The notes under the pieces were generated by a model. That model saw only the letters and a list, made by a program, of their open reading frames with translations, ran no database searches and was not told the DNA's origin. The translations under genes were made by a program, and so were the position numbers. Positions 20,717 to 33,569 of a stretch of 64,000 bases of DNA are shown piece by piece. How positions within the stretch are numbered: position 1 is the stretch's first letter; every line of letters begins with the position of its first letter. The DNA is from Thalassolituus sp. UBA1087 (GTDB lineage Bacteria; Pseudomonadota; Gammaproteobacteria; Pseudomonadales; Oceanobacteraceae), in the NCBI GenBank assembly GCA_002314145.1, contig DCCG01000027.1, forward strand, positions 1 through 64,000, written 5' to 3'.

Positions 20717-21193
20717 TCAGATATGCTGAACTTCATCAATTTCATATTCGACAACGCCACTGGGGATATTGACCACAACAACATCGCCTTCACTCTTACC
20801 GATCAGTGCGCGGGCAATCGGAGATGACACTGAAATGCGGTTATTTTTAATATCCGCCTCATCGTCACCCACAATTTTGTACTGCACTTCTTCATCGGTT
20901 TCGACATTAATAATGCGCACTGTGGTGCCGAACAAAACCTTACCGGAATGCGGAATGGTTTTGATGTCGATCACCTGGGCATTCGATAATTTGCCTTCGA
21001 TTTCCTGAATACGGCCTTCAATAAAACCCTGCTGTTCACGCGCCGCGTGATATTCAGCATTTTCTTTCAGGTCACCGTGTTCACGGGCTTCTGCGATGGC
21101 GGCAATCACCCTGGGACGATCAACGGTTTTCAGCTGTTGCAGTTCACTGCGCAGAGCCTCTTCACCTTCAACCGTCATCGGAAATTTTTGCAT
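20717..21193 (-). CDS. greA: transcription elongation factor GreA
   Basis: Rescues backtracked RNA polymerase by stimulating transcript cleavage in the secondary channel. The 158 residues begin with the coiled-coil domain (about 1-75). Its tip contains the acidic residues of [16 protein letters not shown] near 40-55, and an FKBP-like C-terminal domain follows. It lies 35 bases downstream of carB on the same strand, as in Pseudomonas. Confidence 0.98.
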   Translation of the reverse strand: MQKFPMTVEGEEALRSELQQLKTVDRPRVIAAIAEAREHGDLKENAEYHAAREQQGFIEGRIQEIEGKLSNAQVIDIKTIPHSGKVLFGTTVRIINVETDEEVQYKIVGDDEADIKNNRISVSSPIARALIGKSEGDVVVVNIPSGVVEYEIDEVQHI

Positions 21194-21228
21194 ACCACTC
21201 TCCTTTTACCTGTCATGCAAGGCGTGAT

Positions 21229-24200
21229 TTACACCGTTGCATGTAACTCTTGTAGGCGATGAACTTCTTTCAGACCTTCTGACATTAAAGCCTCAACCAC
21301 GGCTTCTGCACCTGCCATGGTAGTGGTGTAGTACACCTTATGCTGCAGGGCACTGCGGCGGATATCGGCAGAATCTGCGATGGCCTGTGGCCCTTCAGTG
21401 GTGTTGATGATCAGAGAGATTTCATCGTTCTTAATCATATCCACGATATGCGGACGCCCTTCTGTCACTTTGTTCACACGTTTTACATCAACACCCGCGT
21501 CTTTCAGGACCCGGCAGGTGCCATCAGTGGATACCAGACTGAAACCAATTTTAATCAGACCTTTGGCAACGTCGACAACGCCCTGTTTATCGGCATCGCG
21601 TACCGACAGAAAAGCAATGCCGGTATCCGGAATCACAGCTCCGGCGCCCAGCTGAGCTTTGTAATACGCTTCCCCGAAGGTTCTGCCCGCGCCCATGACT
21701 TCGCCGGTGGATTTCATTTCCGGTCCGAGAATCGGATCAACGCCCTGGAATTTATTGAACGGGAACACCGCTTCTTTCACTGAGTAGTAAGGCGGAATAA
21801 TTTCCGTCGTAAAGCCCAGCTCTGCCAGGGTTTTCCCTGTCATCACTTTGGCAGCAACCGCCGCCAGCGAAGTACCGATGCACTTAGAAACAAAAGGCAC
21901 GGTACGGGAAGCACGCGGATTCACTTCAATGACGTAAATTTCGCCATCCTGATACGCCAGCTGAGTATTCATCAGACCGACAACACCCAGCTCGATGGCC
22001 ATCGCAGCCACCTGGTCGCGCATTTTGTCCTGAACATCTTTTGGCAGGCTGTACGGCGGCAGAGAACAGGCAGAGTCACCGGAGTGAATACCGGCCTGCT
22101 CAATATGCTGCATAATACCGCCAATCACTACCTGTTCGCCGTCACATACGGCATCAATGTCCACCTCGATGGCACGATCCAGGAAGTAATCCAGCAATAC
22201 CGGCGAATCATTGGACACTTTAACCGCTTCTGTCATATAACGACGCAGCGCAGTTTCGTCGTTCACGATTTCCATTGCCCGTCCACCCAGTACATAGGAT
22301 GGACGCACCACCAGCGGGTAGGTAATTTCAGCGGCTTTAACCACGGCCTCTTCCATAGAAGTGACGGTCGCATTCTGTGGCTGCTTAAGGCCCAGACGCT
22401 GAATCATCTGCTGGAAGCGCTCACGGTCTTCCGCACGGTCAATGGCTTCCGGTGAAGTGCCGATAATCGGTACGCCAGCGGCTTCCAGTTCTTCGGCCAG
22501 TTTCAGTGGTGTCTGACCACCATACTGAACGATCACGCCTTTCGGTTGTTCTTTGTCGACGATTTCCAGCACGTCTTCCAGGGTCACCGGCTCAAAATAC
22601 AGACGGTCAGAGGTGTCGTAATCCGTGGATACGGTTTCCGGGTTACAGTTCACCATAATGGCTTCGTAACCTTCTTCTTTCGACGCCAGCGCGGCATGCA
22701 CACAGCAATAATCGAACTCGATGCCCTGACCAATACGGTTCGGACCGCCCCCCAGAACAATGATTTTTTCACGCTCCGACGGGTTGGCTTCGCACTCTTC
22801 TTCATAGGTTGAGTACATATAGGCCGTATCCGTGGCAAATTCTGCCGCGCAGGTATCCACGCGTTTGTAGACCGGGCGGATATTCAGTTTCTGGCGATGC
22901 TTACGGAAAGTTTTTTCCGTCACACCCAGCAACTGAGACAACCGCGCATCAGAGAAGCCTTTGCGTTTCAGACGATAAATACGGTCCGCATCCAGCGCCT
23001 GCAGGCTGCTCTGCGCCACCGCGGCTTCTTCTTTGATCAGATCTTCGATCTGTACCAGGAACCAGGGATCAACCGCGGAATGCTCATACACTTCATCCAC
23101 GCTCATGCCGGCACGGAAGGCATCACCCACATACCAGATACGCTCAGAACGTGGCGTACGCAGTTCAGAAATAATTTTATCTTTGGCGCCGGCGTCGTTC
23201 AGATCCACTTTCGGATCAAAGCCAACAGAGCCGACTTCCAGTCCGCGCAGCGCTTTCTGCAGCGATTCCTGCTGGGTACGGCCAATGGCCATGACTTCGC
23301 CCACGGATTTCATCTGCGTCGTCAGACGCCCATCCGCCTGCGGGAATTTTTCGAAGGTGAAACGTGGGATTTTAGTCACCACATAATCAATCGACGGCTC
23401 AAACGATGCCGGTGTGCGACCACCGGTAATATCGTTCTGCAGCTCATCCAGGGTGTAACCCACCGCCAGCTTGGCCGCTACTTTGGCAATCGGGAAACCG
23501 GTCGCTTTCGAAGCCAGCGCCGATGAACGGGACACCCGCGGGTTCATTTCAATCACGACCATACGGCCATTTTCCGGGTTCAGACCAAACTGTACGTTGG
23601 AACCACCGGTTTCCACGCCGATTTCACGCAGTACCGCCAGCGAGGCATCCCGCATGATCTGATATTCTTTATCGGTCAGTGTCTGCGCCGGTGCTACAGT
23701 GATGGAATCACCGGTGTGCACGCCCATGGCGTCGAAGTTTTCGATGGAGCAGATAATGATGCAGTTGTCGTTTTTATCGCGCACAACTTCCATCTCGTAC
23801 TCTTTCCAGCCGATCAGGGATTCATCGATCAACAGCTCGTTGGTCGGTGACAGATCCAGCCCCCGGGTACAGATTTCTTCAAATTCTTCTTTGTTGTACG
23901 CAATACCGCCACCGGAACCACCCATGGTGAACGACGGACGGATAATGCACGGGAAGCCCAGTTCTTTCTGTACGTTACGTGCTTCTTCCATGCTGTGGGC
24001 AATACCAGCGCGCGGGCATTCCAGACCAATGGCCTTCATCGCCTGGTCAAAACGGTCACGGTCTTCCGCTTTGTCTATGGTGTCAGCGTTGGCACCGATC
24101 ATTTCAACGCCGAATTTTTCCAGCACACCGGCCTGTTCCAGCCCCAGTGCACAGTTCAGTGCGGTCTGGCCACCCATGGTCGGCAACAGTGCGTCCGGAC

Positions 24201-24444
24201 GTTCCTTTTCAATAATTTTGGCAACCGCATCAACGGTAATCGGCTCGATGTAAGTCGCATCCGCCATGGCCGGGTCCGTCATAATGGTGGCCGGGTTAGA
24301 GTTCACCAGAATCACGCGGAACCCTTCTTCGCGCAGTGCCTTACAGGCCTGAGCGCCGGAGTAATCAAACTCACAGGCCTGGCCAATCACAATAGGACCA
24401 GCGCCGATAATCAGAATGCTTTGTATGTCAGTACGTTTTGGCAT
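21229..24444 (-). CDS. carB: carbamoyl-phosphate synthase large subunit
   Basis: Makes carbamoyl phosphate from bicarbonate, ammonia and two ATP for arginine and pyrimidine synthesis. The 1071 residues (E. coli 1073) hold two homologous ATP-grasp halves (about 1-400 and 550-935), an oligomerisation domain between them and an MGS-like allosteric domain at about 940-1071. Typical segments are [17 protein letters not shown] near 15-31 and [16 protein letters not shown] near 565-580. It starts 16 bases after carA without an intervening gene, unlike P. aeruginosa, where an extra ORF separates them. Confidence 0.98.
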   Translation of the reverse strand: MPKRTDIQSILIIGAGPIVIGQACEFDYSGAQACKALREEGFRVILVNSNPATIMTDPAMADATYIEPITVDAVAKIIEKERPDALLPTMGGQTALNCALGLEQAGVLEKFGVEMIGANADTIDKAEDRDRFDQAMKAIGLECPRAGIAHSMEEARNVQKELGFPCIIRPSFTMGGSGGGIAYNKEEFEEICTRGLDLSPTNELLIDESLIGWKEYEMEVVRDKNDNCIIICSIENFDAMGVHTGDSITVAPAQTLTDKEYQIMRDASLAVLREIGVETGGSNVQFGLNPENGRMVVIEMNPRVSRSSALASKATGFPIAKVAAKLAVGYTLDELQNDITGGRTPASFEPSIDYVVTKIPRFTFEKFPQADGRLTTQMKSVGEVMAIGRTQQESLQKALRGLEVGSVGFDPKVDLNDAGAKDKIISELRTPRSERIWYVGDAFRAGMSVDEVYEHSAVDPWFLVQIEDLIKEEAAVAQSSLQALDADRIYRLKRKGFSDARLSQLLGVTEKTFRKHRQKLNIRPVYKRVDTCAAEFATDTAYMYSTYEEECEANPSEREKIIVLGGGPNRIGQGIEFDYCCVHAALASKEEGYEAIMVNCNPETVSTDYDTSDRLYFEPVTLEDVLEIVDKEQPKGVIVQYGGQTPLKLAEELEAAGVPIIGTSPEAIDRAEDRERFQQMIQRLGLKQPQNATVTSMEEAVVKAAEITYPLVVRPSYVLGGRAMEIVNDETALRRYMTEAVKVSNDSPVLLDYFLDRAIEVDIDAVCDGEQVVIGGIMQHIEQAGIHSGDSACSLPPYSLPKDVQDKMRDQVAAMAIELGVVGLMNTQLAYQDGEIYVIEVNPRASRTVPFVSKCIGTSLAAVAAKVMTGKTLAELGFTTEIIPPYYSVKEAVFPFNKFQGVDPILGPEMKSTGEVMGAGRTFGEAYYKAQLGAGAVIPDTGIAFLSVRDADKQGVVDVAKGLIKIGFSLVSTDGTCRVLKDAGVDVKRVNKVTEGRPHIVDMIKNDEISLIINTTEGPQAIADSADIRRSALQHKVYYTTTMAGAEAVVEALMSEGLKEVHRLQELHATV

Positions 24445-24460
24445 GTCTCAGTCTGTCCTG

Positions 24461-25609
24461 TTATTGCGCAGCTTTAGCGGCCGTCATCAGATCAATAAAG
24501 TGGTCGAACAAAGGCGCGACGTCGCGCGGCCCCGGGCTCGCTTCAGGGTGTCCCTGAAAACTGAAGGCCGGTTTATCGGTGCGGGCGATCCCCTGCAGCG
24601 TGCCGTCGAACAGTGATTTATGGGTCGCTTTCAGGTTGGCAGGCAGTGTCTTTTCATCCACCGCAAAACCGTGGTTCTGCGAGGTGATCATCACTTTGCC
24701 ACTGTCCAGATCCTGCACCGGATGGTTGCCCCCGTGATGGCCGTGGCCCATCTTGATGGTTTTGGCACCGGATGCCAGCGCCAGCAACTGATGCCCCAGG
24801 CAAATGCCAAACACCGGGATATCAGTCTGCAGAATTTCCTGAATCGCGGTGATGGCGTAATCACAGGGTTCCGGATCACCCGGTCCGTTGGACAGGAAAA
24901 TACCGTCGGGATTCATCGCCAGTACGTCCGCCGCCGGCGTCTGAGCCGGTACCACGGTCAGTTCACAGCCGCGCTCTGCGAGTAAGCGCAGAATATTGCG
25001 TTTTACCCCGTAGTCGAAGGCGACCACTTTGAATTTTGTGTCTTTCAGCTCACCGTAGCCTTCGCCCAGAGACCAGTCAGCTTCGGTCCACTGATAAGCT
25101 TCTTTCACGGTGACTTCTTTGGCCAGATCCATGCCTTTCAGGCCCGGAAACGCTTTTGCCTCAGCCAGAGCTTTGGCCAGGTTTTCATCACTGTAAGCGT
25201 CTTCTGCAACCAGAATGCAGCCGTTCTGGGAACCTTTTTCCCGCAGAATACGGGTCAGACGACGGGTATCGATGTCGGCGATACCGCATACATTGCGCTC
25301 ACGCAGATAAACATCCAGAGCCTGTTCACTGCGGAAGTTGGAAGCAATCAGCGGCAGATCACGAATCACCAGGCCTTTGGCGTAAATGGCGCTGGATTCT
25401 TCATCTTCGCTGTTGGTGCCGTAGTTACCGATATGAGGATAAGTTAAAGTGACAATCTGGTTTGCGTAAGATGGATCCGTCAGAATCTCCTGGTAGCCTG
25501 TCATGGAAGTGTTAAATACCACCTCACCGACGGACAGGCCTGTGGCACCAATACTGGTCCCCTTAAAGATACTGCCGTCCTCAAGAGCTAGAATGGCTGG
25601 CGTAGACAA
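24461..25609 (-). CDS. carA: carbamoyl-phosphate synthase small subunit
   Basis: Glutaminase subunit that supplies ammonia to CarB. I place the start at TTG 25609, which has GGGGA seven bases upstream and gives 382 residues, the E. coli length, beginning [13 protein letters not shown]. The frame is open to 25723, but that stretch encodes a terminator hairpin. The class I amidotransferase triad is visible: Cys in FGICLGHQ near 269, and the His and Glu in [11 protein letters not shown] near 350-360. Confidence 0.96.
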   Translation of the reverse strand: MSTPAILALEDGSIFKGTSIGATGLSVGEVVFNTSMTGYQEILTDPSYANQIVTLTYPHIGNYGTNSEDEESSAIYAKGLVIRDLPLIASNFRSEQALDVYLRERNVCGIADIDTRRLTRILREKGSQNGCILVAEDAYSDENLAKALAEAKAFPGLKGMDLAKEVTVKEAYQWTEADWSLGEGYGELKDTKFKVVAFDYGVKRNILRLLAERGCELTVVPAQTPAADVLAMNPDGIFLSNGPGDPEPCDYAITAIQEILQTDIPVFGICLGHQLLALASGAKTIKMGHGHHGGNHPVQDLDSGKVMITSQNHGFAVDEKTLPANLKATHKSLFDGTLQGIARTDKPAFSFQGHPEASPGPRDVAPLFDHFIDLMTAAKAAQ

Positions 25610-25691
25610 AGTTAATTCCCCGAACAAAGAAACAGAACCTGCAGACGACGTACCGCGGCGGCTCAGCGGCCTGTGCGAAACCTCCGGCCGT

Positions 25692-25734
25692 AAAAAAGCG
25701 GAATGGCGACACACTGACGCCATCCCGCTTTTTT
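25692..25734 (-). promoter_or_regulatory. carA leader terminator-like hairpin (candidate attenuator)
   Basis: In the carA mRNA direction AAAAAAGCGG.ATGGCG pairs with CGCCAT.CCGCTTTTTT, a strong stem followed by T6. It ends about 80 bases before the carA start and downstream of any likely carA promoter, because the TetR gene further upstream points the other way. A second stem GTTGCC/GGCAAC lies just upstream at 25741-25765 and could compete or modulate. The position suggests premature termination control of carAB. The regulatory input cannot be read from the sequence. Confidence 0.6.
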
Positions 25735-25948
25735 CTGACTGTTGCCAGCGGCCCTGATCGGCAACCGCAGTACGTACTTAAACTAACCCTAAAGGATACT
25801 GAAAACAGTAGCTTATGTCCATCCATTAAGTGTCTGTCAGACAGCTTAGCGGCGGGGCATCAGGCGTCTCTGTATTCCTTCCGCACAGCGCACACCCCCT
25901 CTTCCCGGGACCGACGGAATATCAGTCGTTTTACCGAATCCGCACCAA
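25735..25948. other. divergent carA/TetR intergenic region, left part
   Basis: Holds the second carA leader stem (25741-25765) and presumably the carA promoter. A minus-strand ORF runs 25826-25581 but has no ribosome site and overlaps the carA start, so I do not call it. Nothing else recognisable is present. Confidence 0.5.
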
Positions 25949-25988
25949 TTACACTCTGTTACACTCAATTACATACAAATTTACACTC
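25949..25988 (+). repeat. phased direct repeats upstream of the HapR-like gene
   Basis: TTACACTC at 25949, 25959 and 25981, with the variant TTACATAC at 25969. The 10-base step (12 for the last) places copies on the same DNA face. They lie about 180-220 bases before the start of the TetR-family gene at 26170 and are candidate regulator sites. Confidence 0.5.
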
Positions 25989-26169
25989 GATATAACTTCA
26001 CTCCAGGCCCCATGAGTTCTTACATTAAACCTATTGAGAGGGTTAACTACTGAGCAGCGCCCTAACAGTGAAAACTGTTCTCAATAACCTTGGTTCAACG
26101 ATAAGTAAGAGAGCATGGCAGGCCCGTGACTGCCGATAAGCAAGACAAAAATATTCTAAGAGGTAACTT

Positions 26170-26778
26170 ATGCCCGTAGCCGTCGAAGGTCGCCGCCGCC
26201 TGCAACCAGAAGAGCGCAAGAAGCTGTTGTTAAAAAATGCCGTCGAGGTATTCGCACGACGTGGCATCGGCCGCGGCGGGCATACTGAGATTGCTGAACT
26301 GGGCGGCGTATCCGTTGCCACTGTGTTCAACTACTTCAAAACCCGCGAAGCTCTGGTGGAGGCCGTGCTGGCCGAAGTCGAAGAGTTTCTGCTGACCATG
26401 GCCGAGAATGTGTACAAGGAACATTCCAACCCCATCGAAGCCATCCGCGCTCACATCTCTGCGTTTATGCAGGCCTGTGAAGAAAATCCGGATTACATCA
26501 AAGTCTGGCTGGAATGGAGGGCCTCGGTACGTGACGAAATCTGGCCTCAGTATCTGACCTTCCAGAATAAGATTCTGGATATCATCAGTGATCAGGTTGA
26601 TAAAGGCGTCAAGATGGGTGTGCTGGAAATGGGCCTGGCCCCCCGGGAACGTGCCCGCTGGGCTCTGGGCAATTCCCAGATGCTGGTTTCCATGATGTTT
26701 GACCCGGCGGGTAAACCGCGCGGTATGGAACAGATGGTTGAACGTGGCTTTGACCATATTCTGGGCGTTAAGGGCTGA
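26170..26778 (+). CDS. TetR-family regulator resembling HapR/LuxR/LitR quorum-sensing master regulators
   Basis: A 202-residue DNA-binding repressor/activator. The N-terminal helix-turn-helix region (about 20-65) reads EVFARRGIGRGGH and VSVATVFNYF, which I recognise as nearly identical to Vibrio HapR and LuxR. The ligand-domain segment KVWLEW.AS.RDE.WP near 115-128 also matches that family, beyond ordinary TetR similarity. In Vibrio these proteins carry out quorum-sensing output, but no autoinducer genes are visible here, so that role is inference. ATG 26170 has AAGAGG nearby. The gene converges with dapB. Confidence 0.85.
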   Translation: MPVAVEGRRRLQPEERKKLLLKNAVEVFARRGIGRGGHTEIAELGGVSVATVFNYFKTREALVEAVLAEVEEFLLTMAENVYKEHSNPIEAIRAHISAFMQACEENPDYIKVWLEWRASVRDEIWPQYLTFQNKILDIISDQVDKGVKMGVLEMGLAPRERARWALGNSQMLVSMMFDPAGKPRGMEQMVERGFDHILGVKG

Positions 26779-26795
26779 TCCCCTGAACAAACAGA

Positions 26796-26837
26796 AGGCA
26801 TAAAAAAACCGCTCAGCTGAGCGGTTTTTTTATGCCT
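26796..26837. terminator. bidirectional terminator between TetR gene and dapB
   Basis: A perfect 42-base palindrome whose GC core ACCGCTCAGC/GCTGAGCGGT is flanked by A7 and T7 and further by AGGCAT/ATGCCT. It serves both converging genes. Confidence 0.93.
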
Positions 26838-26850
26838 GCATGGAGCGGGT

Positions 26851-27684
<834 letters not shown>

Positions 27685-27758
27685 CTAAGGATATAGCGAA
27701 TCAGAAACAGATGCGAGGCAGTCTCCTGCCCCGCTCTGCTGTCATCAGGCAGCCGGGA

Positions 27759-28883
27759 TCAGATGTCTTCGAAGAATTTCTTCACACCTTCAAACCAGCT
27801 TTTCTTCTGTGGCGAGTGCTTCTCGCCGGTCAGAGATTCCTGAAATTTCATCAGCAGATCTTTCTGCTCAGACGTCAGACTGACCGGTGTTTCCACCTGC
27901 ACGCGACACAGCAGATCGCCCGCCGGACCACCACGCACCGGGGTCACCCCTTTACCGCGCAGACGAAAAAGCTTGCCGGACTGAGTTTCCGCGGGGATTT
28001 TCAGTTTCACGCGTCCGTCCAGGGTCGGCACTTCCAGTTCGCCGCCCAGCGCCGCATCAACGATGCTGATCGGCACGTCGCAGTATAGGTTACGGCCATC
28101 ACGGTGGAACAGGTTATGCTCGCGCACGCTGACCTGAACATACAGGTCACCGGCCGGCCCCCCCATAGCGCCGGCTTCACCTTCGCCAGCCAGACGGATA
28201 CGGTCACCTGTGTCCACACCCGGCGGAATTTTCACCGACAGGGTTTTGGTTTCTTCTTTCACACCGCGACCATGGCAACTGGTGCATGGGTCATCAATCA
28301 TGGTGCCCTGGCCACGACAGGTCGGACAGGTCTGCTGCACAGAGAAGAAGCCCTGCTGCATGCGTACCTGACCGGCACCGTTACAGGTGGTACAGGTTTT
28401 CGGTTTGGTCCCCGGTTTGGCACCCGTGCCATCACAGGTTTCACAGGCTGTCAGGGTCGGTATACGGATTTTCTTTTCAATACCGCGTACCGCTTCTTCC
28501 AGCGTCAGCTCCAGCGTGTAGCGCAGGTCTGAACCACGTTGCGGACCGCCACGGCCACCGCCGCCGGCACCACCGAAAATATCGCCGAACACGTCGCCGA
28601 AGATGTCGGAGAAGCTGGCGCCACCGCCACCACCGCCGAATCCGCCGCCGGCCTGACCATCCACACCGGCATGACCGAACTGATCGTAGGCCTGGCGCTT
28701 CTGCGCGTCACCCAGCACTTCATAAGCTTCTGTTGCTTCTTTGAATTTGGCATCCGCATCGGCGTCATCCGGATTACGGTCCGGGTGATATTTCATCGCC
28801 AGCTTGCGGTACGCCTTTTTCAGCTCTTTCTGGTCAACATCCCGGCTGACTCCAAGAACCTCGTAATAATCTCGTTTTGCCAT
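27759..28883 (-). CDS. dnaJ: chaperone DnaJ (Hsp40)
   Basis: Co-chaperone that stimulates DnaK ATPase and delivers substrates. The 374 residues contain the J domain with HPD near 33-35, a Gly/Phe-rich linker (about 72-112), four zinc-binding CxxCxGxG repeats ([32 protein letters not shown], about 142-210), and the C-terminal substrate domains. It is distal in the grpE-dnaK-dnaJ group and follows dnaK by 167 bases that include a hairpin. Confidence 0.98.
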   Translation of the reverse strand: MAKRDYYEVLGVSRDVDQKELKKAYRKLAMKYHPDRNPDDADADAKFKEATEAYEVLGDAQKRQAYDQFGHAGVDGQAGGGFGGGGGGASFSDIFGDVFGDIFGGAGGGGRGGPQRGSDLRYTLELTLEEAVRGIEKKIRIPTLTACETCDGTGAKPGTKPKTCTTCNGAGQVRMQQGFFSVQQTCPTCRGQGTMIDDPCTSCHGRGVKEETKTLSVKIPPGVDTGDRIRLAGEGEAGAMGGPAGDLYVQVSVREHNLFHRDGRNLYCDVPISIVDAALGGELEVPTLDGRVKLKIPAETQSGKLFRLRGKGVTPVRGGPAGDLLCRVQVETPVSLTSEQKDLLMKFQESLTGEKHSPQKKSWFEGVKKFFEDI

Positions 28884-29027
28884 ATCTCACCTGTTGTTAA
28901 TCTGCTGCCTGCGATGTCGTTCAGATCAGCAGGAACACAATCGGCTTTGAATTCTGTTGTCTTTCTCTTATGTTCTTTCAAGCAAAAACGCGACAGCCCT
29001 CTGGCAAGAAGACTGCCGCGTTCGCTT

Positions 29028-29050
29028 AAGTAATTAATTCACAGAATTAA

Positions 29051-29056
<6 letters not shown>
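29028..29056. terminator. AT-rich perfect hairpin at the dnaK 3' end
   Basis: AAGTAATTAATTC and GAATTAATTACTT form a perfect 13-base stem with a three-base loop, overlapping the last codons of dnaK. It lacks a GC core and a downstream U-run, so an mRNA stability or partial-termination element between dnaK and dnaJ is more likely than a strong terminator. Confidence 0.45.
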
Positions 29057-30967
<1,911 letters not shown>

Positions 30968-31032
30968 TTGTATGTCTCCGTTTTGGCAGCTTGCGCTGCA
31001 CTCAATCTGTAACTGTTTTTCAGCGTTGACTT

Positions 31033-31064
31033 CTATATAAGTCCGGCTGTGCGGCTTTCAAGGG
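31033..31064 (-). promoter_or_regulatory. candidate sigma-32 promoter of dnaK
   Basis: On the minus strand CCCTTGAAA (31064-31056) is followed after 14 bases by CTTATATAG (31041-31033). The -35 matches the heat-shock consensus CTTGAAA well. The -10 is a weaker match to CCCCATnT. It lies about 65 bases before the dnaK start. Confidence 0.55.
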
Positions 31065-31079
31065 CCGGAAGCAATAAAA

Positions 31080-31667
31080 TCAGGCGTTTTCGTCGATTTT
31101 CGGTGCGCCTTTGCTCACCATCACCATGGCCGGACGCAGCAGACGCCCCTGCAGGGTGTAACCTTTCTGCATCACGGCAATCACTGTGTTCGGATCAACA
31201 TCGGCGTTTTCCACCATGGACATCGCCTGATGCAGATCCGGGTTAAAGGTTTCGCCCTGAGGGTCAACCGCTTCAACCTTAAATTTTTCCAGACCAGCCA
31301 CCAGACCGCTGAGCGTCATCTCGACGCCTTCGCGCATGGCTTTAGTGGCTTCATCTTCCGGGGTGGCCGCCAGTGCACGCTCCAGGTTGTCGACCACGGT
31401 CAGCATCTCGTTGGCGAACTTTTCGACGCCAAACTTATGCGCCTTCTCAACATCCGCTTCCGCCCGGCGACGCACGTTCTGCATCTCAGCCTGCATGCGC
31501 AGCATCTGTTCTTTGAGGTCAGCAATTTCCTGATTGGCCGCGGCCAGAGCATCACCGCTTTCGTCTGCCGACCCGGTGGTGGATTCTTCAGCTTCAGGGG
31601 CTTCGCTTACCTGCTCAGCGTCCAGTTGCTCCTGCTGCTCTTCGGGAATCTTTTGCTCGTCCGACAT
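31080..31667 (-). CDS. grpE: nucleotide exchange factor GrpE
   Basis: Releases ADP from DnaK. The 195 residues show an acidic N-terminal region, a long coiled coil (about 38-85, [23 protein letters not shown]) and the C-terminal beta domain with the EMTLSGL-like segment and [20 protein letters not shown] near 135-154. It starts the chaperone group behind a strong heat-shock promoter and is divergent from recN. Confidence 0.97.
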   Translation of the reverse strand: MSDEQKIPEEQQEQLDAEQVSEAPEAEESTTGSADESGDALAAANQEIADLKEQMLRMQAEMQNVRRRAEADVEKAHKFGVEKFANEMLTVVDNLERALAATPEDEATKAMREGVEMTLSGLVAGLEKFKVEAVDPQGETFNPDLHQAMSMVENADVDPNTVIAVMQKGYTLQGRLLRPAMVMVSKGAPKIDENA

Positions 31668-31705
31668 TGTTTATCCTCAATCACTGTGAATGGAACTGTC
31701 GCCTA

Positions 31706-31736
31706 TATGGGGGACGGCCTTCTGAGATTCAAGGGG
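31706..31736 (-). promoter_or_regulatory. sigma-32 heat-shock promoter of grpE
   Basis: On the minus strand CCCCTTGAAT and, 12-13 bases on, CCCCCATAT closely match the sigma-32 consensus (CTTGAAA, CCCCATnT). They lie about 40-70 bases upstream of the grpE start codon. Confidence 0.85.
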
Positions 31737-31752
31737 TGATCAAAAAATATCC

Positions 31753-31799
31753 TTGACAGATAGCCGTACTGTATATAAAAACACTGTATATCCATTCAG
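31753..31799 (+). promoter_or_regulatory. recN promoter with two abutting LexA boxes
   Basis: A perfect -35 TTGACA at 31753-31758 and a TATAAA -10 at 31774-31779 (15-base spacer) are overlapped by CTGTATATAAAAACAC (31769-31784, one mismatch to CTG-N10-CAG). This is directly followed by CTGTATATCCATTCAG (31784-31799, perfect half-sites). Multiple LexA boxes at recN are established in E. coli. Confidence 0.88.
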
Positions 31800-31813
31800 A
31801 TAAGGAGCATCTC

Positions 31814-33487
31814 ATGCTGGTTCATCTGTCGATACATCAATTCGCCCTGGTCGATCATCTCGAACTCGAGATTCACTCAGGCATGTCCGTCATTACCGGG
31901 GAAACCGGGGCCGGTAAGTCCATTCTGCTGGATGCTCTGGGCCTGGCACTGGGCGACCGGGCCGATGCAGACTGCGTACGCCAGGGGGCAGATAAGGCTG
32001 AGATTGCCGCCACCTTCACCCTCAATGCACAGGCCGCCATGTGGCTGCAACAGCGTGACATTCCTGCCGATGAAGACAATATCATCCTGCGCCGGGTGGT
32101 CTCTGCCGAAGGGCGCTCACGCGGGTACATCAATGGACGCCCTGCCGCTGCCGGTGATATGAAAGAGCTGGGCCAGCTGCTGATCGAGATCCACTCCCAG
32201 CACGCCCACCAGCGGCTACTGCAGAAGGACACAGCGCGACAACTGGTGGATGCCTTTGGCGGACTGCAGCTGCAGGTATCCGAGGTGTCTCTGGTGTGGT
32301 CAGAGTGGCAGACGCTGAGTAAAAAACTGGCCGCGCTGCAGGAAGAAAGTGCTGAACTTAAATCGCAGCGCCAGCTGCTGACTTATCAGGTGGAAGAACT
32401 GCGGGAACTGGCCCCGGGGGAAACCGAAACCACGGAGCTGGAAAGCGAACAGAAACGCCTGGCCAATGCTGAAAATATGCTGCTCAACGGCCAGCACGCC
32501 ATGGCCGCCTGTTATGGTGATGACACCGGTGAACTGGCCGCCAGCCAGCTGACGCAGCAGGCGATCACGCGTCTGGGGGACATTGACGACCAGCATCCCT
32601 TATTAAACGAAGCCCGGGACTTACTCAGCCAGGCACAGATCCAGCTGGATGAAGCCGGACGTTCGTTACAACACTATCTGGAACTTGTCGATATCAATCC
32701 GCACCGGCTGCAGCAGGTTGAGAACCGGCTGTCTGATCTGTATCGCGTGGCGCGCAAACATCAGATCCAGCCTGAACAGCTGTATAACTACTGGCAGGAG
32801 CAGGAAGAAGCCCTCGCCGGGCTGAACCTCAGTGATGACGATCTGGCGGAGATGGAGCAGCAGGCCGGCGCACTGGAGCAGGAATATCTGCAACTGGCCA
32901 GCAAGCTCAGCGAAGCCCGTCGCCAGTCGGCAGCGCGCATGGACGCCGAAGTGGAAGCGCATTTTGAAGCGCTGGCACTGGGCCGCGCCCGCTTTATGAC
33001 AGAGTTTGAATCCGTGGATATCACTCAGGGCGGCCGCCACGGTATCGACCGCATCAGCTTTACCGTACAGACAAACCCGGGGATGCCTGCCGGGCCGCTG
33101 GCCAAAGTCGCCTCCGGCGGCGAACTGGCCCGTATCAGCCTCGCCATTCAGGTGGTAACCGCCGCCGTCAGCGATGTCGCCTGTCTGATCTTTGATGAAG
33201 TGGACGTTGGCATTGGCGGTGGCACCGCCGAACGTGTCGGCCGCCTGTTGCGCTCGCTGGGCAGTGACGGTCAGGTTCTGTGTGTCACCCACCAACCACA
33301 GGTGGCAGCGCAGGCCAATCAACATTACCAGGTGAGCAAAATCAGCGGCGACAGCGCCACTCACACGCAGCTGCGTAAGCTGAACGCCAAACAGCGCTCC
33401 GAGGAAATCGCACGCATGCTGGGCGGTGTGGATATTACCCGCCAGACACTGGCTCACGCCGAAGAAATGCTGGCGCTGGTCCGCTAG
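31814..33487 (+). CDS. recN: DNA repair protein RecN
   Basis: SMC-like ATPase that acts early in double-strand break repair. The 557 residues contain Walker A GETGAGKS near 30-37, two coiled-coil arms (about 160-240 and 310-370), the ABC signature SGGELARISLA near 432-442 and Walker B CLIFDEVDVGIGG near 457-469. ATG 31814 has AAGGAG. SOS control is indicated by the two LexA boxes just upstream. Confidence 0.98.
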   Translation: MLVHLSIHQFALVDHLELEIHSGMSVITGETGAGKSILLDALGLALGDRADADCVRQGADKAEIAATFTLNAQAAMWLQQRDIPADEDNIILRRVVSAEGRSRGYINGRPAAAGDMKELGQLLIEIHSQHAHQRLLQKDTARQLVDAFGGLQLQVSEVSLVWSEWQTLSKKLAALQEESAELKSQRQLLTYQVEELRELAPGETETTELESEQKRLANAENMLLNGQHAMAACYGDDTGELAASQLTQQAITRLGDIDDQHPLLNEARDLLSQAQIQLDEAGRSLQHYLELVDINPHRLQQVENRLSDLYRVARKHQIQPEQLYNYWQEQEEALAGLNLSDDDLAEMEQQAGALEQEYLQLASKLSEARRQSAARMDAEVEAHFEALALGRARFMTEFESVDITQGGRHGIDRISFTVQTNPGMPAGPLAKVASGGELARISLAIQVVTAAVSDVACLIFDEVDVGIGGGTAERVGRLLRSLGSDGQVLCVTHQPQVAAQANQHYQVSKISGDSATHTQLRKLNAKQRSEEIARMLGGVDITRQTLAHAEEMLALVR

Positions 33488-33500
33488 CGCGGCGCCCGGG

Positions 33501-33535
33501 CAATAAAAAAGCAGCCAATGGCTGCTTTTTTATTG
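33501..33535. terminator. bidirectional terminator between recN and fur
   Basis: CAATAAAAAAGCAGCCA pairs with TGGCTGCTTTTTTATTG with a one-base centre. It is placed between converging genes. Confidence 0.93.
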
Positions 33536-33569
33536 CTTCGCGGTCTGTTTCAGCACCACAGAAAAACCA

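Noticed and set aside
25581..25826. 81-codon minus-strand frame as a carA leader peptide
   Set aside because: No ribosome site, it runs across the terminator hairpin and past the carA start, and shows no run of Arg or pyrimidine-related signal.
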